62,057 nt of DNA from Porogramme epimiltina. Taxonomy: Eukaryota; Basidiomycota; Agaricomycetes; Polyporales; Polyporaceae. Shown in pieces: positions 32,549 through 43,171 of the stretch; positions within the stretch are counted from its first letter, which is position 1, and each line of letters opens with the position of its first letter. The stretch is from NCBI GenBank assembly GCA_900155495.1, contig FTLJ01000535.1, positions 1 to 62,057 of the forward strand, in the 5' to 3' direction. A model generated the notes under the pieces. The model saw only the letters and a list, made by a program, of their open reading frames with translations. It had not been told where the DNA came from and ran no database searches. A program made the position numbers and the translations under genes.

Positions 32549-35416
32549 ATGTGGTTGTTACGAACAGCTCGAGCGGAACTCCAGTATTTCCCCGATCCGT
32601 CTCGTGTTCCTGGGGGCTACGCCATCCTATCTCATACCTGGACGGAAGACGGGGAGCAATCGTTTCAACAAGTTCAGGATATTGGCCAGCGATGTCAAAT
32701 CATCGGCCAAAACCCACGAGATCTCGTCTCTGAGAAGATCCGGAATTGCTGTATACAGGCTGGGCAGCTTGGTCTGGAGTGGGTCTGGATAGACTCTTGC
32801 TGCATCGACAAAACAAGTAGCACGGAGCTATCTGAGGCGATCAATTCCATGTTCAGTTGGTATGTCCTCTCCGAGGTTTGCTTCGCTTACCTCTCCGACG
32901 TCTCCTCCAACGACAACATCCGCGCGAAGCGTTCCGCCTTCAGAAAGGCTCGATGGCATACACGAGGGTGGACCTTACAAGAGCTCCTTGCACCTGCGTT
33001 CCTCGTGTTCATGTCCCGCGACTGGATACGGATTGGAACCAAGCTCGAGCTCGCCCCGCTCTTGAGCGAAATCACTCGCATCCACGAAGACTTCATATCC
33101 CGAAAGTCCTCATTCCTTACCAACGCATCGATCGCGGATCGTATGCATTGGGCGTCGAGGCGAAACACGACACGGATCGAGGACGAGGCGTACTGCCTGC
33201 TCGGACTCTCCGATATCAACATGCCCATTCTTTACGGTGAAGGTCGGCGTGCGTTTCAGCGCTTGCAATACGAACTAGTCAAGCAGACCTTCGATACCTC
33301 ATTGCTGGTGTGGGGAGGCCGCTACGATTGGGAGAATGAGCCGCTCCCTGTAGCATCTCTTCAGAGGGTGCAGGCGGATTCCCACGATGCTACCAACTTC
33401 TACCGATTCTTCTTCGCACCATCACCCCGATGGTTCACTCGCTCTGGCGTAGCGTTCACCCCCGGTCTTTCGAGGAGGGATTCCAGGCAGCCCTACATGC
33501 CTAATCAGTGGCCAGAATCCGTACGTTTTCCAAAAGCGCATCATGCCATTCCACATGAGTTGACTGATAAACCTCCGCAGGTCGACGCACCGGACAAGAC
33601 TAAGCAGGAAAAGGGCCCCTTTGGGGACATTCAACTCCCATCCTTCGAGGTTACGAACCACGGGATGAAGTGTCGCTTCCCCGTTGCAGACGTCGGCGGG
33701 ATCACAATCGCTGTCCTCTTATGCGAGAAGAACCACCGTCACCTCGGACTACTCTTACACCCTTCTGGCGACGAGGAACTGCAGGATCCAGCTCGTAGGC
33801 TTTACTACGTCTCATGGGTGTTCAAGAGTACTTCGCTCTATAGGATCTATCGGTTTGCAGAACTCGGGGATGACCTATACAACCTCCGGTTCCGCGGCAA
33901 GACTTTCACCGCAGAGTGGCACGATATTTACATTTGCCCTGCTCCTCGTCCTCAAGACAGACCGGATCCTACTCACCGCGTTCTAAAGTTGTTACCCGAC
34001 TGCTTCCCTCCAGTCCCCTTTAGGATTCCTCGGTGGCTTATTGGGACGATGATCTCTCTCGATCTCCATCCTACGTCAGGCCGCTGGACGTCTACTTGCT
34101 CTACGTGGCACTCATGGGTCGACTTTCACGGCATCATATCCTCCGGAAGCGTGCGGCTCGTGCTCGGTTTGTGCGCTCGTTCGGAGGCTAGTTCCGGCCG
34201 ACGAAGTTGCCATTGGGCATGGGCGCAGCCGGGAACGGATACTAGTTGGAACGACCTCAGCTGGAGGACACGCGAGCATGACTGTGACGCGGACCACATT
34301 GAAACCTGGCCAGGGATGACGAAGACCTTCGGGGACCTTGAACGCACTATCAAGCTAACATTCGTCCCTTGCCAGTTCTCCACCGACGCGACCCTTGTGC
34401 TGGACTTGGAGCTCGGAGGGACCGTGTACGACGCCATGCAACGCCGTGCGAACATCTTCCTCCCTCCGCGTTCTACTTCTTCACCTTCCCCATTGGTCTC
34501 GTCGCAGCGTCATCCGACCTGCACCCCAGAGCAAACACGCCAATCGTTAGGCGTGTCCGGTTCGCCGCTTTCTAAATCCGTCGATTTGGATGCGGTAGGA
34601 AGAATTCGTGCTGAGCTCCTTCGACTGCAAGGAGATCTCGCTCAATTGCTCGGTAATCTGCCGCTGACAACGGCCGAAGCAACTGGCATTCCCGTCCGCG
34701 GCAATCTCAACCCTGGCTCCTCCTCAGGACGTCCGCTGGACTCGTTCGAGCTTTCTCCCCTTCATATGGCGACATTCTACGGTATCTCGACGCCCTTACC
34801 TTTGGGCACCCGACTAGAATCTGCGGTCTCTGTAACCTCGCATTCACACCATCCGACACGACAGCTGCCTGCACTATCTATCCAATGTCCCCCACAGGTC
34901 ACGGTGACGTCATGGCAAGACTCTCCTACAGACATGTTCGCAGAGCGCCCCGATGGAAGGGCCAGTGGATCCTCCGCTTCTCCTTCCCCTTCACGAACAT
35001 CACTTTCCCCAAGCCACAGCGCCCGGGGGTCCAATGCGAGTCAGCGGTACCAGTCCAACGGGTCGCCGGAAGCCGTCGGTCCACCTACATTCGAGCAGTT
35101 GACGCGGGCCACGCGCCGGCTGCAGATATCCTCCTCATCCGTCTCACTCCTCCCCGACGGTCCCCTGTCAGGCACCAGGTCGCGACCTCGAAGCCCGTCA
35201 CCTACGTGGACCCAACTTGACGCTCCATCACCGCCGAGAAGCCCTTCGGGTCTACTCGTCGTTCCGCGGTCCCGAGCACTGAGCATTCCCGCACCGCTAG
35301 GGGCGGACTGGACTTGGGACCAAGAGCGCGGCGGCGGCGTCGGGGATGAGTTCACGCTACCGGGGTCGCGAGGATCGGGCGGTCGTCGTGGACACCGACC
35401 CGCCGAGTCCTATTAG
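32549..35416 (+). CDS. HET-domain/DUF8212 protein, copy F, long Ser/Pro-rich C-terminal extension
   Basis: Open as a single frame of 955 codons, but alignment with the other copies shows a 60-nt in-frame intron at 33521-33580 (GTACGT...CCGCAG). Splicing gives exons 32549-33520 and 33581-35416 and 935 residues. HET motifs: YAILSHTW, WVWIDSCCIDKTSS, SEAINSMFSWYVLSE and RGWTLQELLAP. DUF8212 block: EDEAYCLLGLSDINMPILYGEG. Exon 2 begins VDAPDKTKQEKGPFGDIQLP, then MKCRFP, AVLLCEKN, GLLLHPS, LGDDLYNLRFRG, WHDIYI, RTIKLTFVPCQFSTDATLVL. After the shared module it has about 300 extra residues rich in Ser, Pro and Arg, including a short coiled-coil-like stretch (AVGRIRAELLRLQGDLAQLL). The WIDSCCID and WYVLSE signatures group it with copy G. 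Confidence 0.9.
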   Translation: MWLLRTARAELQYFPDPSRVPGGYAILSHTWTEDGEQSFQQVQDIGQRCQIIGQNPRDLVSEKIRNCCIQAGQLGLEWVWIDSCCIDKTSSTELSEAINSMFSWYVLSEVCFAYLSDVSSNDNIRAKRSAFRKARWHTRGWTLQELLAPAFLVFMSRDWIRIGTKLELAPLLSEITRIHEDFISRKSSFLTNASIADRMHWASRRNTTRIEDEAYCLLGLSDINMPILYGEGRRAFQRLQYELVKQTFDTSLLVWGGRYDWENEPLPVASLQRVQADSHDATNFYRFFFAPSPRWFTRSGVAFTPGLSRRDSRQPYMPNQWPESVRFPKAHHAIPHELTDKPPQVDAPDKTKQEKGPFGDIQLPSFEVTNHGMKCRFPVADVGGITIAVLLCEKNHRHLGLLLHPSGDEELQDPARRLYYVSWVFKSTSLYRIYRFAELGDDLYNLRFRGKTFTAEWHDIYICPAPRPQDRPDPTHRVLKLLPDCFPPVPFRIPRWLIGTMISLDLHPTSGRWTSTCSTWHSWVDFHGIISSGSVRLVLGLCARSEASSGRRSCHWAWAQPGTDTSWNDLSWRTREHDCDADHIETWPGMTKTFGDLERTIKLTFVPCQFSTDATLVLDLELGGTVYDAMQRRANIFLPPRSTSSPSPLVSSQRHPTCTPEQTRQSLGVSGSPLSKSVDLDAVGRIRAELLRLQGDLAQLLGNLPLTTAEATGIPVRGNLNPGSSSGRPLDSFELSPLHMATFYGISTPLPLGTRLESAVSVTSHSHHPTRQLPALSIQCPPQVTVTSWQDSPTDMFAERPDGRASGSSASPSPSRTSLSPSHSARGSNASQRYQSNGSPEAVGPPTFEQLTRATRRLQISSSSVSLLPDGPLSGTRSRPRSPSPTWTQLDAPSPPRSPSGLLVVPRSRALSIPAPLGADWTWDQERGGGVGDEFTLPGSRGSGGRRGHRPAESY

Positions 35417-36025
35417 CATGCCTCCTTTCGCCGGCCATTTAGTTCCAGTGTTGTTTTAGTAGTTGGGGAACAATCATTAGGCCCTCCTGTACCTCATCTT
35501 AATCACTCCCCGAGAACGTCATAGTGTACTTTTAACCCTGGCCCCAGCGAGGGAATACGCCACCCTAGCGCAATGCGCGTCTTTGCAGTTGCTAAGACGT
35601 CGTGGAAGCAATTGTCTCTGAACGAACAATATACATTACCGGCGCGACTTGCGTCCGGGCTAGTCCAATAGATCTAATGAGCGGCGACTATTTGCTACAG
35701 GGAGTGGCAGTGTCCGGTGTCGGGGACTCGTAAAGTACGTACACGTAGGGCGAAAGAGCGAGAGCGCGGGAGGATACATCGCGTAAGCTACAGGGATGAG
35801 TGTCATGGGTGGGTCGTAAACGGGTCCAGAGGGCGAGTCGTGAGTATGTAAGGAGGTGATGATACAAGCAGATGTCCGATATTACGAGGCGCCACGCCCG
35901 GGTGGCTGCGCATGTACAATAACGTCGAGAGCAGGAGAACAATAGCATGTAGAGTAGGGGATGGGAGAGCGGGACAACGGTCGACGAGAGGCAAGCAGCG
36001 CCGACCGGCGGCGTGCACGCTCTCG
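35417..36025. other. Convergent intergenic region
   Basis: About 600 bp between the stops of HET F (+) and the LRR protein (-). No gene seen. Confidence 0.5.
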
Positions 36026-37763
36026 TTACGCCGACGTCGTCGTGTTGCCGAACTGGCACGGGCCGCATCCGCCCTGCGCTGCTGAGAGCGCCGTTCCGCG
36101 CGCGTCGCACGCTTGGAGCCCGCTGAGCGTGCAGAAGGACGCGGTGCCAGAGAGCTGGGTGTTGTTCGTGAGCGTGAGCGCGTCGAGGTTGGCGGGGAAC
36201 TTGGAAGGGAGCGGGCTCGAGAGCGCGTTGCTATCGAGGTGCAGCTCGCGCAGGGCGGTGAAGCCAGAGAGGTCATCAGGGAGGGTGCCGCTGAGGGAAG
36301 TGGAGGAGAGATCGCTGGGGAAGAGGTCAGCCCGACACGTGTTTATGACGGTGGATGGGCACTCACAGAGTCTGAAGCGTGCGCGCTGCTGAGCTGGAGA
36401 GCAACGCGGAGATGGGGTCCGTCTGGAGCGGCTGGCTGTTGATGACCCTAGTTTGGGGTCAGAAGCTCACTCTAGGATGTATTGTAGCAGCAGAGAACTC
36501 ACAAGTTTGTCAGGGGCAGGGACGTGAGCAGAGACGTCATGTCGCCCGTCATCTCCGCATTCTTGACCAGTGTGAGCGTGCTCAAGTTGGTGAGCGAACC
36601 GGAAGCGATGGAGCTAACGGCGGTGGATTCGAGGTTCAGAGTAGATAGCTCGCTCAAGGCCTTGAAGGATGTTGGGAACGCGCCAGCTATAGGAACGTAA
36701 ACAACATAGCTCGTCGTCGAGTACTCTTGTTACTCACCAGGAATGTTCGTGTCGCCCACGATCTCCAAACTTGTTAGCCCCGTGAGTGCAGAGATCTCCG
36801 CCGGTATCTGGGAAGGAACGGCTGGGAAGGATAGTTGTCTACAGAGGGAAATTCAACGACAGATCCGACACAGACTAAACGAAGTACTCACATCGAGGAC
36901 ACGCGCCCGAAGCCATCACACCGGACTCCCGACCACGCGCAAAAGCGAACGTCCTTCGCCCATCCGCCATTCGACAGCCCCTGCTGCCCATCGCCACTGG
37001 CATCGTCAAAGATACTCCGAAGCCCACAGAACTGTATGGCGTTCGCGATTTGATCATTGTCGCCCGAAGTGCTTGAGGTGGATGAGATGTTCTGTAGGGT
37101 CGAGAGGCACGTTGAACAAGGATAGGATTCGGGGTCGTCGGGGGCATTGAGCGAGAACTGCGAAAGACACTGTTGTGCGTCTGCCGAGAGTCCGCTCGAG
37201 GATGTCGATGATGACGACGTCGACGATGACCGGGATGACAATTGTGCGACGCGGACGTTGAGGAATATCGTGTTTCCTAAGAGGAAAAGGAGGAGGGCAA
37301 TGAGAGCCTTGATGAGCACCTTGCGCCATTTGTGTCGTTTGCTGTTGTGGTCTTTGCAATGGTCGCAACACTTGCGTTTCTCGATCTCCAGGGGCGGCCA
37401 AGAGCGCAGTCGCGGCTCGCTCATGGGCACCCATTCAGAGCGGCGGGTCTGTGTAGGCATTCGAATGTCGAAGAACAGCTTCGTAAAGCGGTCTCGGAAA
37501 TGAGGTGTTTGTGGAGGAGTCGTCTTTCCGAGCTCGGGATCTCGGGTCACGGACTTAACGGTGGCGGTATTCGTCCAGGCCGATTGGGAGCGGGCGTGGG
37601 TTGGGCGAGGTAGGGAGTGAGTAGATGAGCGTTGTGACTCAGGAGAGAAATGGGAGGGTTCAATAGGATAGTCCGGCGGAGGGACGGTGATCGCTGGAGG
37701 CGCATGAGGGGTGGGGTTGCGATCCCAGGCGTACTTGGTGGACAAAGGAGGGTAGCGGCTCAT
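36026..37763 (-). CDS. Membrane-anchored leucine-rich-repeat protein
   Basis: Exon 1 is 37763-36892; further exons start at 36838 (to 36738) and continue to a stop at 36026-36028, with introns GTGAGT...TAG. The N-terminal 148 residues are Pro/Ser-rich and end in a basic, Cys-containing stretch (KRKCCDHCKDH). One membrane segment follows (about 149-170, KALIALLLFLLGNTIFLNV), then a Ser-rich linker. Next comes an LRR-cap-like segment (FCAWSGVRCDGFGRV) and LRRs such as ALTGLTSLEIVGDTNIPG, LSELSTLNLESTAV, LTNLSTLTLVKNAEMTG, TLQTLDLSSTSLSGTLPDDL and ALRELHLDSNALSSPLPSKF. The end is Cys-rich (FCTLSGLQACDARG and GGCGPCQF). The predicted topology is N-in with the LRRs outside. Function unknown; LRRs suggest protein binding at the surface. 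Confidence 0.85.
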
Positions 37764-38380
37764 GATGGTCGTGGTCGTAGAGAACGTGGTGGACGTTGAG
37801 GAGTGAAAGGCGAGAGACAGAAAGGTGCATTCTCCTCTTTATGTCGGGGCGCAAACTGTAGGCAGGTCGGCAAAGCGAGAGGCGGAGAACAATAGCATAC
37901 GTACAATAGACCGCACCAATGCCACCTCTGAGGACGCCTACTACGGCCTTGTGTCACGAATATTGACTTCATTATAGTCACATACCGACGGCCAGAGCGC
38001 ACCGTTCAGACAACGTTAATCGTTGCTGACGGTTGTCGGCTTGGGGGCGACACGATCGCAGCTACACCTGGGGGCGGAGGCAACTTCGGGCGCGGAAAGA
38101 ACCTTTGAATGCTGCTTGCATGAGCACGCACTTGATGGAAGGAGGTTTTCACAGTACGAGACGTGGTTGAACGAGGTATAGCATTTAGAAGCATGGTGAG
38201 TGCAACGACGGCGACGACGAGCAAGGGTCGGTGCGCGTCGGGGACGGGGCGGACAATTGTTTGCATCTATTTGTGTTCCACCACGCGAGCGGGCGCCTAA
38301 TACACCGCCAGCTGCGAGCGCCGACCTAGCGTGCTGCGACGACGACGCCAACAACTCCATCCTCCAAGACACTCCCCACG
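37764..38380. promoter_or_regulatory. Divergent promoter region of LRR protein and clathrin light chain
   Basis: 617 bp between two start codons facing away from each other. I see no TATA box and no gene. It must carry both promoters. Confidence 0.45.
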
Positions 38381-39365
38381 ATGACCGACTTCCTGCAGCG
38401 CGAGAGCGACATCCTCGGCGACGAGTTTGGCACGCCCACCGGAGGCTCGTTTGCGACCGCTGGCGGTGACATCGACTTCGACCGTGCAGCCTCAGCCTTC
38501 CCCGAAATCTCGCTAGATGGCTCTGGCGACATCTCCGTCCCGCCCTCCGGCGCGGCCCCGCCCATGAGCGCGACCGACAGCTTCTCCTTCGATGACTTCA
38601 GCACGCCGCCGTCTCGCACAACCGAAGTCAAGGTCACTGGAGATGACGAGATCGAGAAGTTCGAGAGCGAGTTCCCGGACATTGAGGTCCCTCAGGTGAG
38701 TTACTGGCGCGCGTCACAGACACACAGAAAGATGCATATGCCAACGTTATTCTCCTAGACAATTACGTCGCCCCCGATGCAGCCACCTGTGTTTGGGCAA
38801 ACTCCCACTTTCGCCCCCAAACCCGCGTACTCCTCCACACCAATCCTGAACCAGACACTCGATGAGGACGAGCCCCAAGTCATCAAGTAAGCGTATTGTT
38901 TTGGCAGTCAACCTGTTCTGTGTCTGACGGGCTTGCGAAACAGGGATTGGCGGGAAAAACAAGCCGAGGAGATCAAGGCCCGCGATGAAGCTTCGAGGGC
39001 GAAGCGGCAAGAAACCATTGGCAAGGCCGAGCGCGCAATCGACCAGTTCTACGAGGAGTATGCGGCGAAGAAGGAGCGTAGCATCCGGGAGAACAAGTGC
39101 GTCCTCCGTGTCCCTCATACCATTCACCCTGCTGACACTCGGATCATGAAGGGAGCACGAGGAGCAGTTCCTGAACGAGCTTTCGACCTCGCTGTCTCAG
39201 GGTACGACTTGGCAGCGGATCTGCGACGTCATCGAGCTCCAGAACTCGCAAAGCAAGACCATCGCGCGGACCGGCCCGAACGCGACGGACCTCACGCGGT
39301 TCAGGGAGGTGCTCCTCCGCCTGAAGCGTGAGGGTGACGCGGCGCCGGGCGCAGCAGGATACTAG
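38381..39365 (+). CDS. CLC1: Clathrin light chain
   Basis: Exons 38381-38695, 38759-38886, 38944-39096 and 39152-39365. The N-terminal half is acidic and disordered (SDILGDEFGTPTGG, EKFESEFPDIEVPQ). The central coiled coil is DWREKQAEEIKARDEAS followed by KAERAIDQFYEEYAAKK. The conserved C-terminal segment is EHEEQFLNELSTSLSQGTTW then RICDVIELQNSQSKT and DLTRFREVLLRLKREG. This is the fungal clathrin light chain, which binds the clathrin heavy chain hub in endocytic and Golgi coats. Splice phases are consistent throughout. A housekeeping anchor on the far side of the right HET array. Confidence 0.93.
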
Positions 39366-40277
39366 GCTCGGCGGCAAAAGGATGATTAGGGTGGAGGATG
39401 GACAGTAGATGTGAGTTGTACCTAGGATTCGTATTAGTATCTTATATCCGTGTCATATGGACATTTTCGCCCTCCTGCCCAGTCACGCTGGGGCAAGGTT
39501 GGATATGATGTTACATTTTGATGACCATATGACAATTAATGCACGCCCACAACCGGAGTGATCCCGCAAGCATCGCATCCCCTTCCTCACGTCAGAACTG
39601 AACACCACCGCACATGATGGTTCCGGTGGTCATCACTGTTTGTGTCTTTTGATTTGTATGGTACGTCGAGATGGTTCTATTCACCTGTCTTTCTAACCGC
39701 ATACTAGGATAGAACCCTGTGGCGCGACCATACTACGCAGGCACACAAGTGGTGTACATCAGAGCAGAGCTCCTCGTGCGAGGTCCCAGTATACAATGCC
39801 GCCGAAGAACCACTTCGCTGAAGGGTGCGATTGCAGTAATTATGGCGACTGTATCACGAGACGATGTGCTTCCGGGGACGAATGACATGACGTGCCATCC
39901 ATTCATGGAAGACTTCGCGCTTCGAGCCCGTGTTCGCACCTCTCCGCGCTGCAGCAATCTCTCGCACGCACACCGCAAGGTCACGGTTCGTGATTTCCTT
40001 GGATGCCGGTGGGAATAGACTCAGGGTGCGTGTGCACTGGTATCACCGTGGATGTCGTTCTTCGCTCTAATTGGCATCTTAGTACGGCCTTCTCTTTACG
40101 TCCGCCGTGAGTCTCGCGATCGGCGTTGGGAATGTGGTACCCCCGGGTCGCGCCTCGTCAAGGGGCAGTCTACAACGCTTCCATTCGCCGTCGTACTAGG
40201 CTTTCCGAACCGGAGAGGGGGGGGGGGGTATAAATGCTCTCCGGGGAGACGGGTACATGGTTCTGAGTCCTGGCACC
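39366..40277. other. Intergenic, no gene seen
   Basis: A 99-codon plus frame (39719-40018) overlaps an 83-codon minus frame, and neither has motifs. A 12-nt poly-G tract directly precedes a TATA box for the next gene. Confidence 0.45.
40229..40235 (+). promoter_or_regulatory. TATA box preceded by poly-G tract
   Basis: TATAAAT directly follows a 12-nt G run and lies about 49 nt upstream of the ATG at 40278, a good core-promoter position for the DUF6534 gene. Confidence 0.5.
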
Positions 40278-42265
40278 ATGGCTTCACACCACCACCCTCT
40301 ACCCAGCATAATCGACATTTCGCTGATTCCTTTCCCGAAGCTGGACAATTCGTATGGCGCCCTATTATTGGGTACGTGTGGTGGTCTTATGTGAGTATTC
40401 TTCGTTACACAGAGATTCAGCCCGTTTGATCCTGGTTTCAGCTTGTACGGGGTCATCGTGGACCAGACAGCAAGATATTTTCGCATTTACTGGAACGACC
40501 ATCTTCTCAATAGAATCATCGTGAGCAGTCGTGCCTCGTCCTTTTCCGTCTTGACTCTCATGTCGGATGACCTAGGTCTTCAGCCTTTTGTGAGTCCTTG
40601 CACGTTAATCGAGCTCCGTGGATAGCTCACCACCTCTCGTTTTGGAAGATTAATCGACACAGTTCACTCAATAGCATGCGTGCACGCTTGGTAAGTCTTC
40701 CGGAGCCGTGCGGGCGCGAGTTGGGCTGATCATGACGGGTTAGTTATTCATATTTGGTCATGGGCTACTTTCAACCGGCGAGGCTCTTGGAGGGTATTTG
40801 GTTCGTCTCGTCAATGCCTTCCTGATGACGTGTCGCTCACAAAACTGGTCGTAGGTCTATTCAAGTGAGCCTTCCGCCGACAACGGTTGTTTGGCACTAA
40901 TTAATATGATTGTGGGCAGATTCAACCATTCTTAGCGGTATGCTCGTCCTCCGCCATGCAGTCCTGCGTAACCGCTCACGACAGCCATGCCCAGGGACTC
41001 TCCATCATTATAGCACAAAAGTTCGTGGATCCTTATTTATATGGGGTCAGCCGCACTGACAGTAGGAACGCACAGCTTTTATGCGCGTCGGGTGTACATC
41101 AGTGCGCGTCAAAGCCTCCTCTGAAAACCGGCGCTGACGTGACTTGTAGTCAGCTCCAAGCATAGGCTCCTAGTCGCCGTCGCTGTAAGTTCGGTCGCTA
41201 CCTGATCACAGAACGTTTTCTTACTAATGATTCCAGGTCTTATTGACCTTTGTCACGTTCTGTGAGTATGGTGCCATACTTGCGAGACGATTCACTGAGG
41301 CTTCTGCGCTACAGCCTTCGCTATTGGTGAGCAATGTCGCATTTAATCCGGGATTCCCAGCTGAAGAGGTTTCGGTACAAGCTGGCACCGTGATTGCGTG
41401 AGTGATGCTACCTCACGTGAACTGTCTAGTCGTGAACGTTGTATCCACAGTTTCAAGTTTCAAAGATTCACACAATACGAACGCTTCTACGCAAGTATCA
41501 ATTAGCTAAAGCACTTACTTCCTTGACCGCTCATATGTCGCGTACTTCCCAGTGGATAGACTCGGCAGCATGTGCAGCAAGTGTCCTTGGTGATGCATTG
41601 ACGACAACCATCCTCATCATCACGCTGAAGCGAAGCCGCACTGGATTCAAGCAGTATGTGTTCACTCTTTGATGACGTCATCACATTGTCTTACAAAGAA
41701 CTAGGACAGACACCCTGTTGAATCGTCTGATCATGTACGCGGTGAACACTGGCCTGTTGACAGGGTGGGTTCCTTCCTAACTCAGATTTTCGAGGAGAGA
41801 CGCGACTCACGGAGCTCTCGTCGGCATTTAGGATATGTAACACTATGGCTCTTATCACGGTGAGCATCGTCCGCGATTCTTCGTCAGCAACATGCCTGAA
41901 ACATGTTGTAGGCCATTGCCGTCCCAGACACGTTCATTTGGATAGGAATCGAAATTGTCACAATCAGGCGTCAGTCGTCCTCCCCCATCATCCTCTCGCT
42001 ATTGCATGACTGATGCGCCAGCAGTGTATACTAACTCCGTACTGGCTGTGTACGTACCGGGCCGGGAGCTCCTGCATACCTAATCTGACAAAAGGACAGG
42101 CTCAACTCGCGCCGTTCGATCAAGCGCTCCGGAAATATGACAGGGCCGCTCGAGCTTCAATCAACACGTCACACCACACAAACTCGCAGAGAAGGAACAG
42201 CGGCGCCCCGCGTTGACCTCGGAGCTCTGGTACGCGCTCCACAAAGACTTCTTTCTCGGCGCTGA
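40278..42265 (+). CDS. DUF6534-type multi-pass membrane protein, copy 1
   Basis: A gene with about ten short introns; the first exons are 40278-40390 and 40442-40520. Spliced pieces read MASHHHPLPSIIDISLIPFP, LYGVIVDQTARYFRIYW, VFSLLLIDTVHSIACVHAWY, SYLVMGYFQPARLLEG, IWSIQIQPFLA, SFYARRVYIS, RLLVAVAVLLTFVTF, WIDSAACAASVLGDALTTTI and LNRLIMYAVNTGLLTG. Near the end come PDTFIWIGIEIV and NSVLAVLNSRRSIK. The order matches the agaricomycete DUF6534 family: seven-helix-like, conserved LYG...Q..RYF start, D-A-L-T-T and NTGLLT motifs late. Function unknown. The stop is placed at 42263-42265 in the frame that keeps VLAVLNSRRS; internal exon limits are approximate. Copy 2 lies inverted at 54.1-56.1 kb. 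Confidence 0.82.
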
Positions 42266-43171
42266 CGACACCCTCGGCAGAAATCGACCGAATACTCCAG
42301 AGGAACCGGAACGCACATCCACTTTGCTGATACGGATACCCAGTTAACGTCTTCGTCATGAAAGAGCTGGCCAGTTCAGTGAGGCGCATACGACTTGTTT
42401 TCAGCCTGAGTTCTCTTGTATCTATCTCACAATATCTACAATAACGACCTCCTCTATACGCGTGGCGTAACTGCCTCGGGAAGAACGAGCGATGTAGTAC
42501 GAACCCCGAAGCGGTACGGTGCTGAATGCGTTATCTGACGTCATTCCGCCGACATTGTTAGGCCGCTCCCTCGACCCATCCTATCCCCATGCATGCGAGC
42601 GGAACGCACAGATCGAAGCTCGGAGCCAGTCAAAGTCCGTTTATCGTCCCGACCTACCGAGGAGATGCCCTCTCAGGCAAGGTATGCATTAAGCAATCTA
42701 CATAGCGTCAGCTCACAGGGTTGAACCATCTTGGTTCAATTAGCTCCCCACGCCCCACTCGATTCTGCGACGATGTCATGCCGCGTATTGAGCAAGTCTC
42801 CCAACCAACCGAGTACTTGAAGCTTCTTCGCAACCACACTGCAAAGCATCTCGCAACACGGCATATGAGCTTAATCCGCGCCCCGCCCCAAGTCCGCAGC
42901 TCTCCATCCATCCAGTGATCCGGCGCGCGGCTCCTGGGCGCTTTTGCCCACGCGGACTCCGTGTGGGTCGGCACTGTCACAGCAGGCGGCGCGATGTTGT
43001 GACATTATCGGAGCTGGTATGTGGGCGTTCGTGTTTCTGTTTACGCCGCCAATGTTCATCTTGTTGCGGGCTCATTGTTTATAAAAGGCCCCCGTTTATC
43101 GTCAGACCGGCTCATATCCCAGCCTCTGCCTCTTCTGTTCCCATAAGATCCCTACTCCTACGTCGACTCAA
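42266..43171. other. Intergenic, no gene seen
   Basis: About 900 bp. The 3' part holds the promoter of dehydrogenase 1 (TATA box listed). No motif-bearing frame. Confidence 0.5.
43080..43086 (+). promoter_or_regulatory. TATA box of dehydrogenase 1
   Basis: TATAAAAGG, a strong consensus, 92 nt upstream of the ATG at 43172. It suggests a strongly regulated gene. Confidence 0.55.

Noticed and set aside
42013..42216. Alternative last exon of DUF6534 copy 1 ending at 42216
   Set aside because: The other frame after the same acceptor gives VLAVLNSRRSIK, which matches the family and the inverted copy better.
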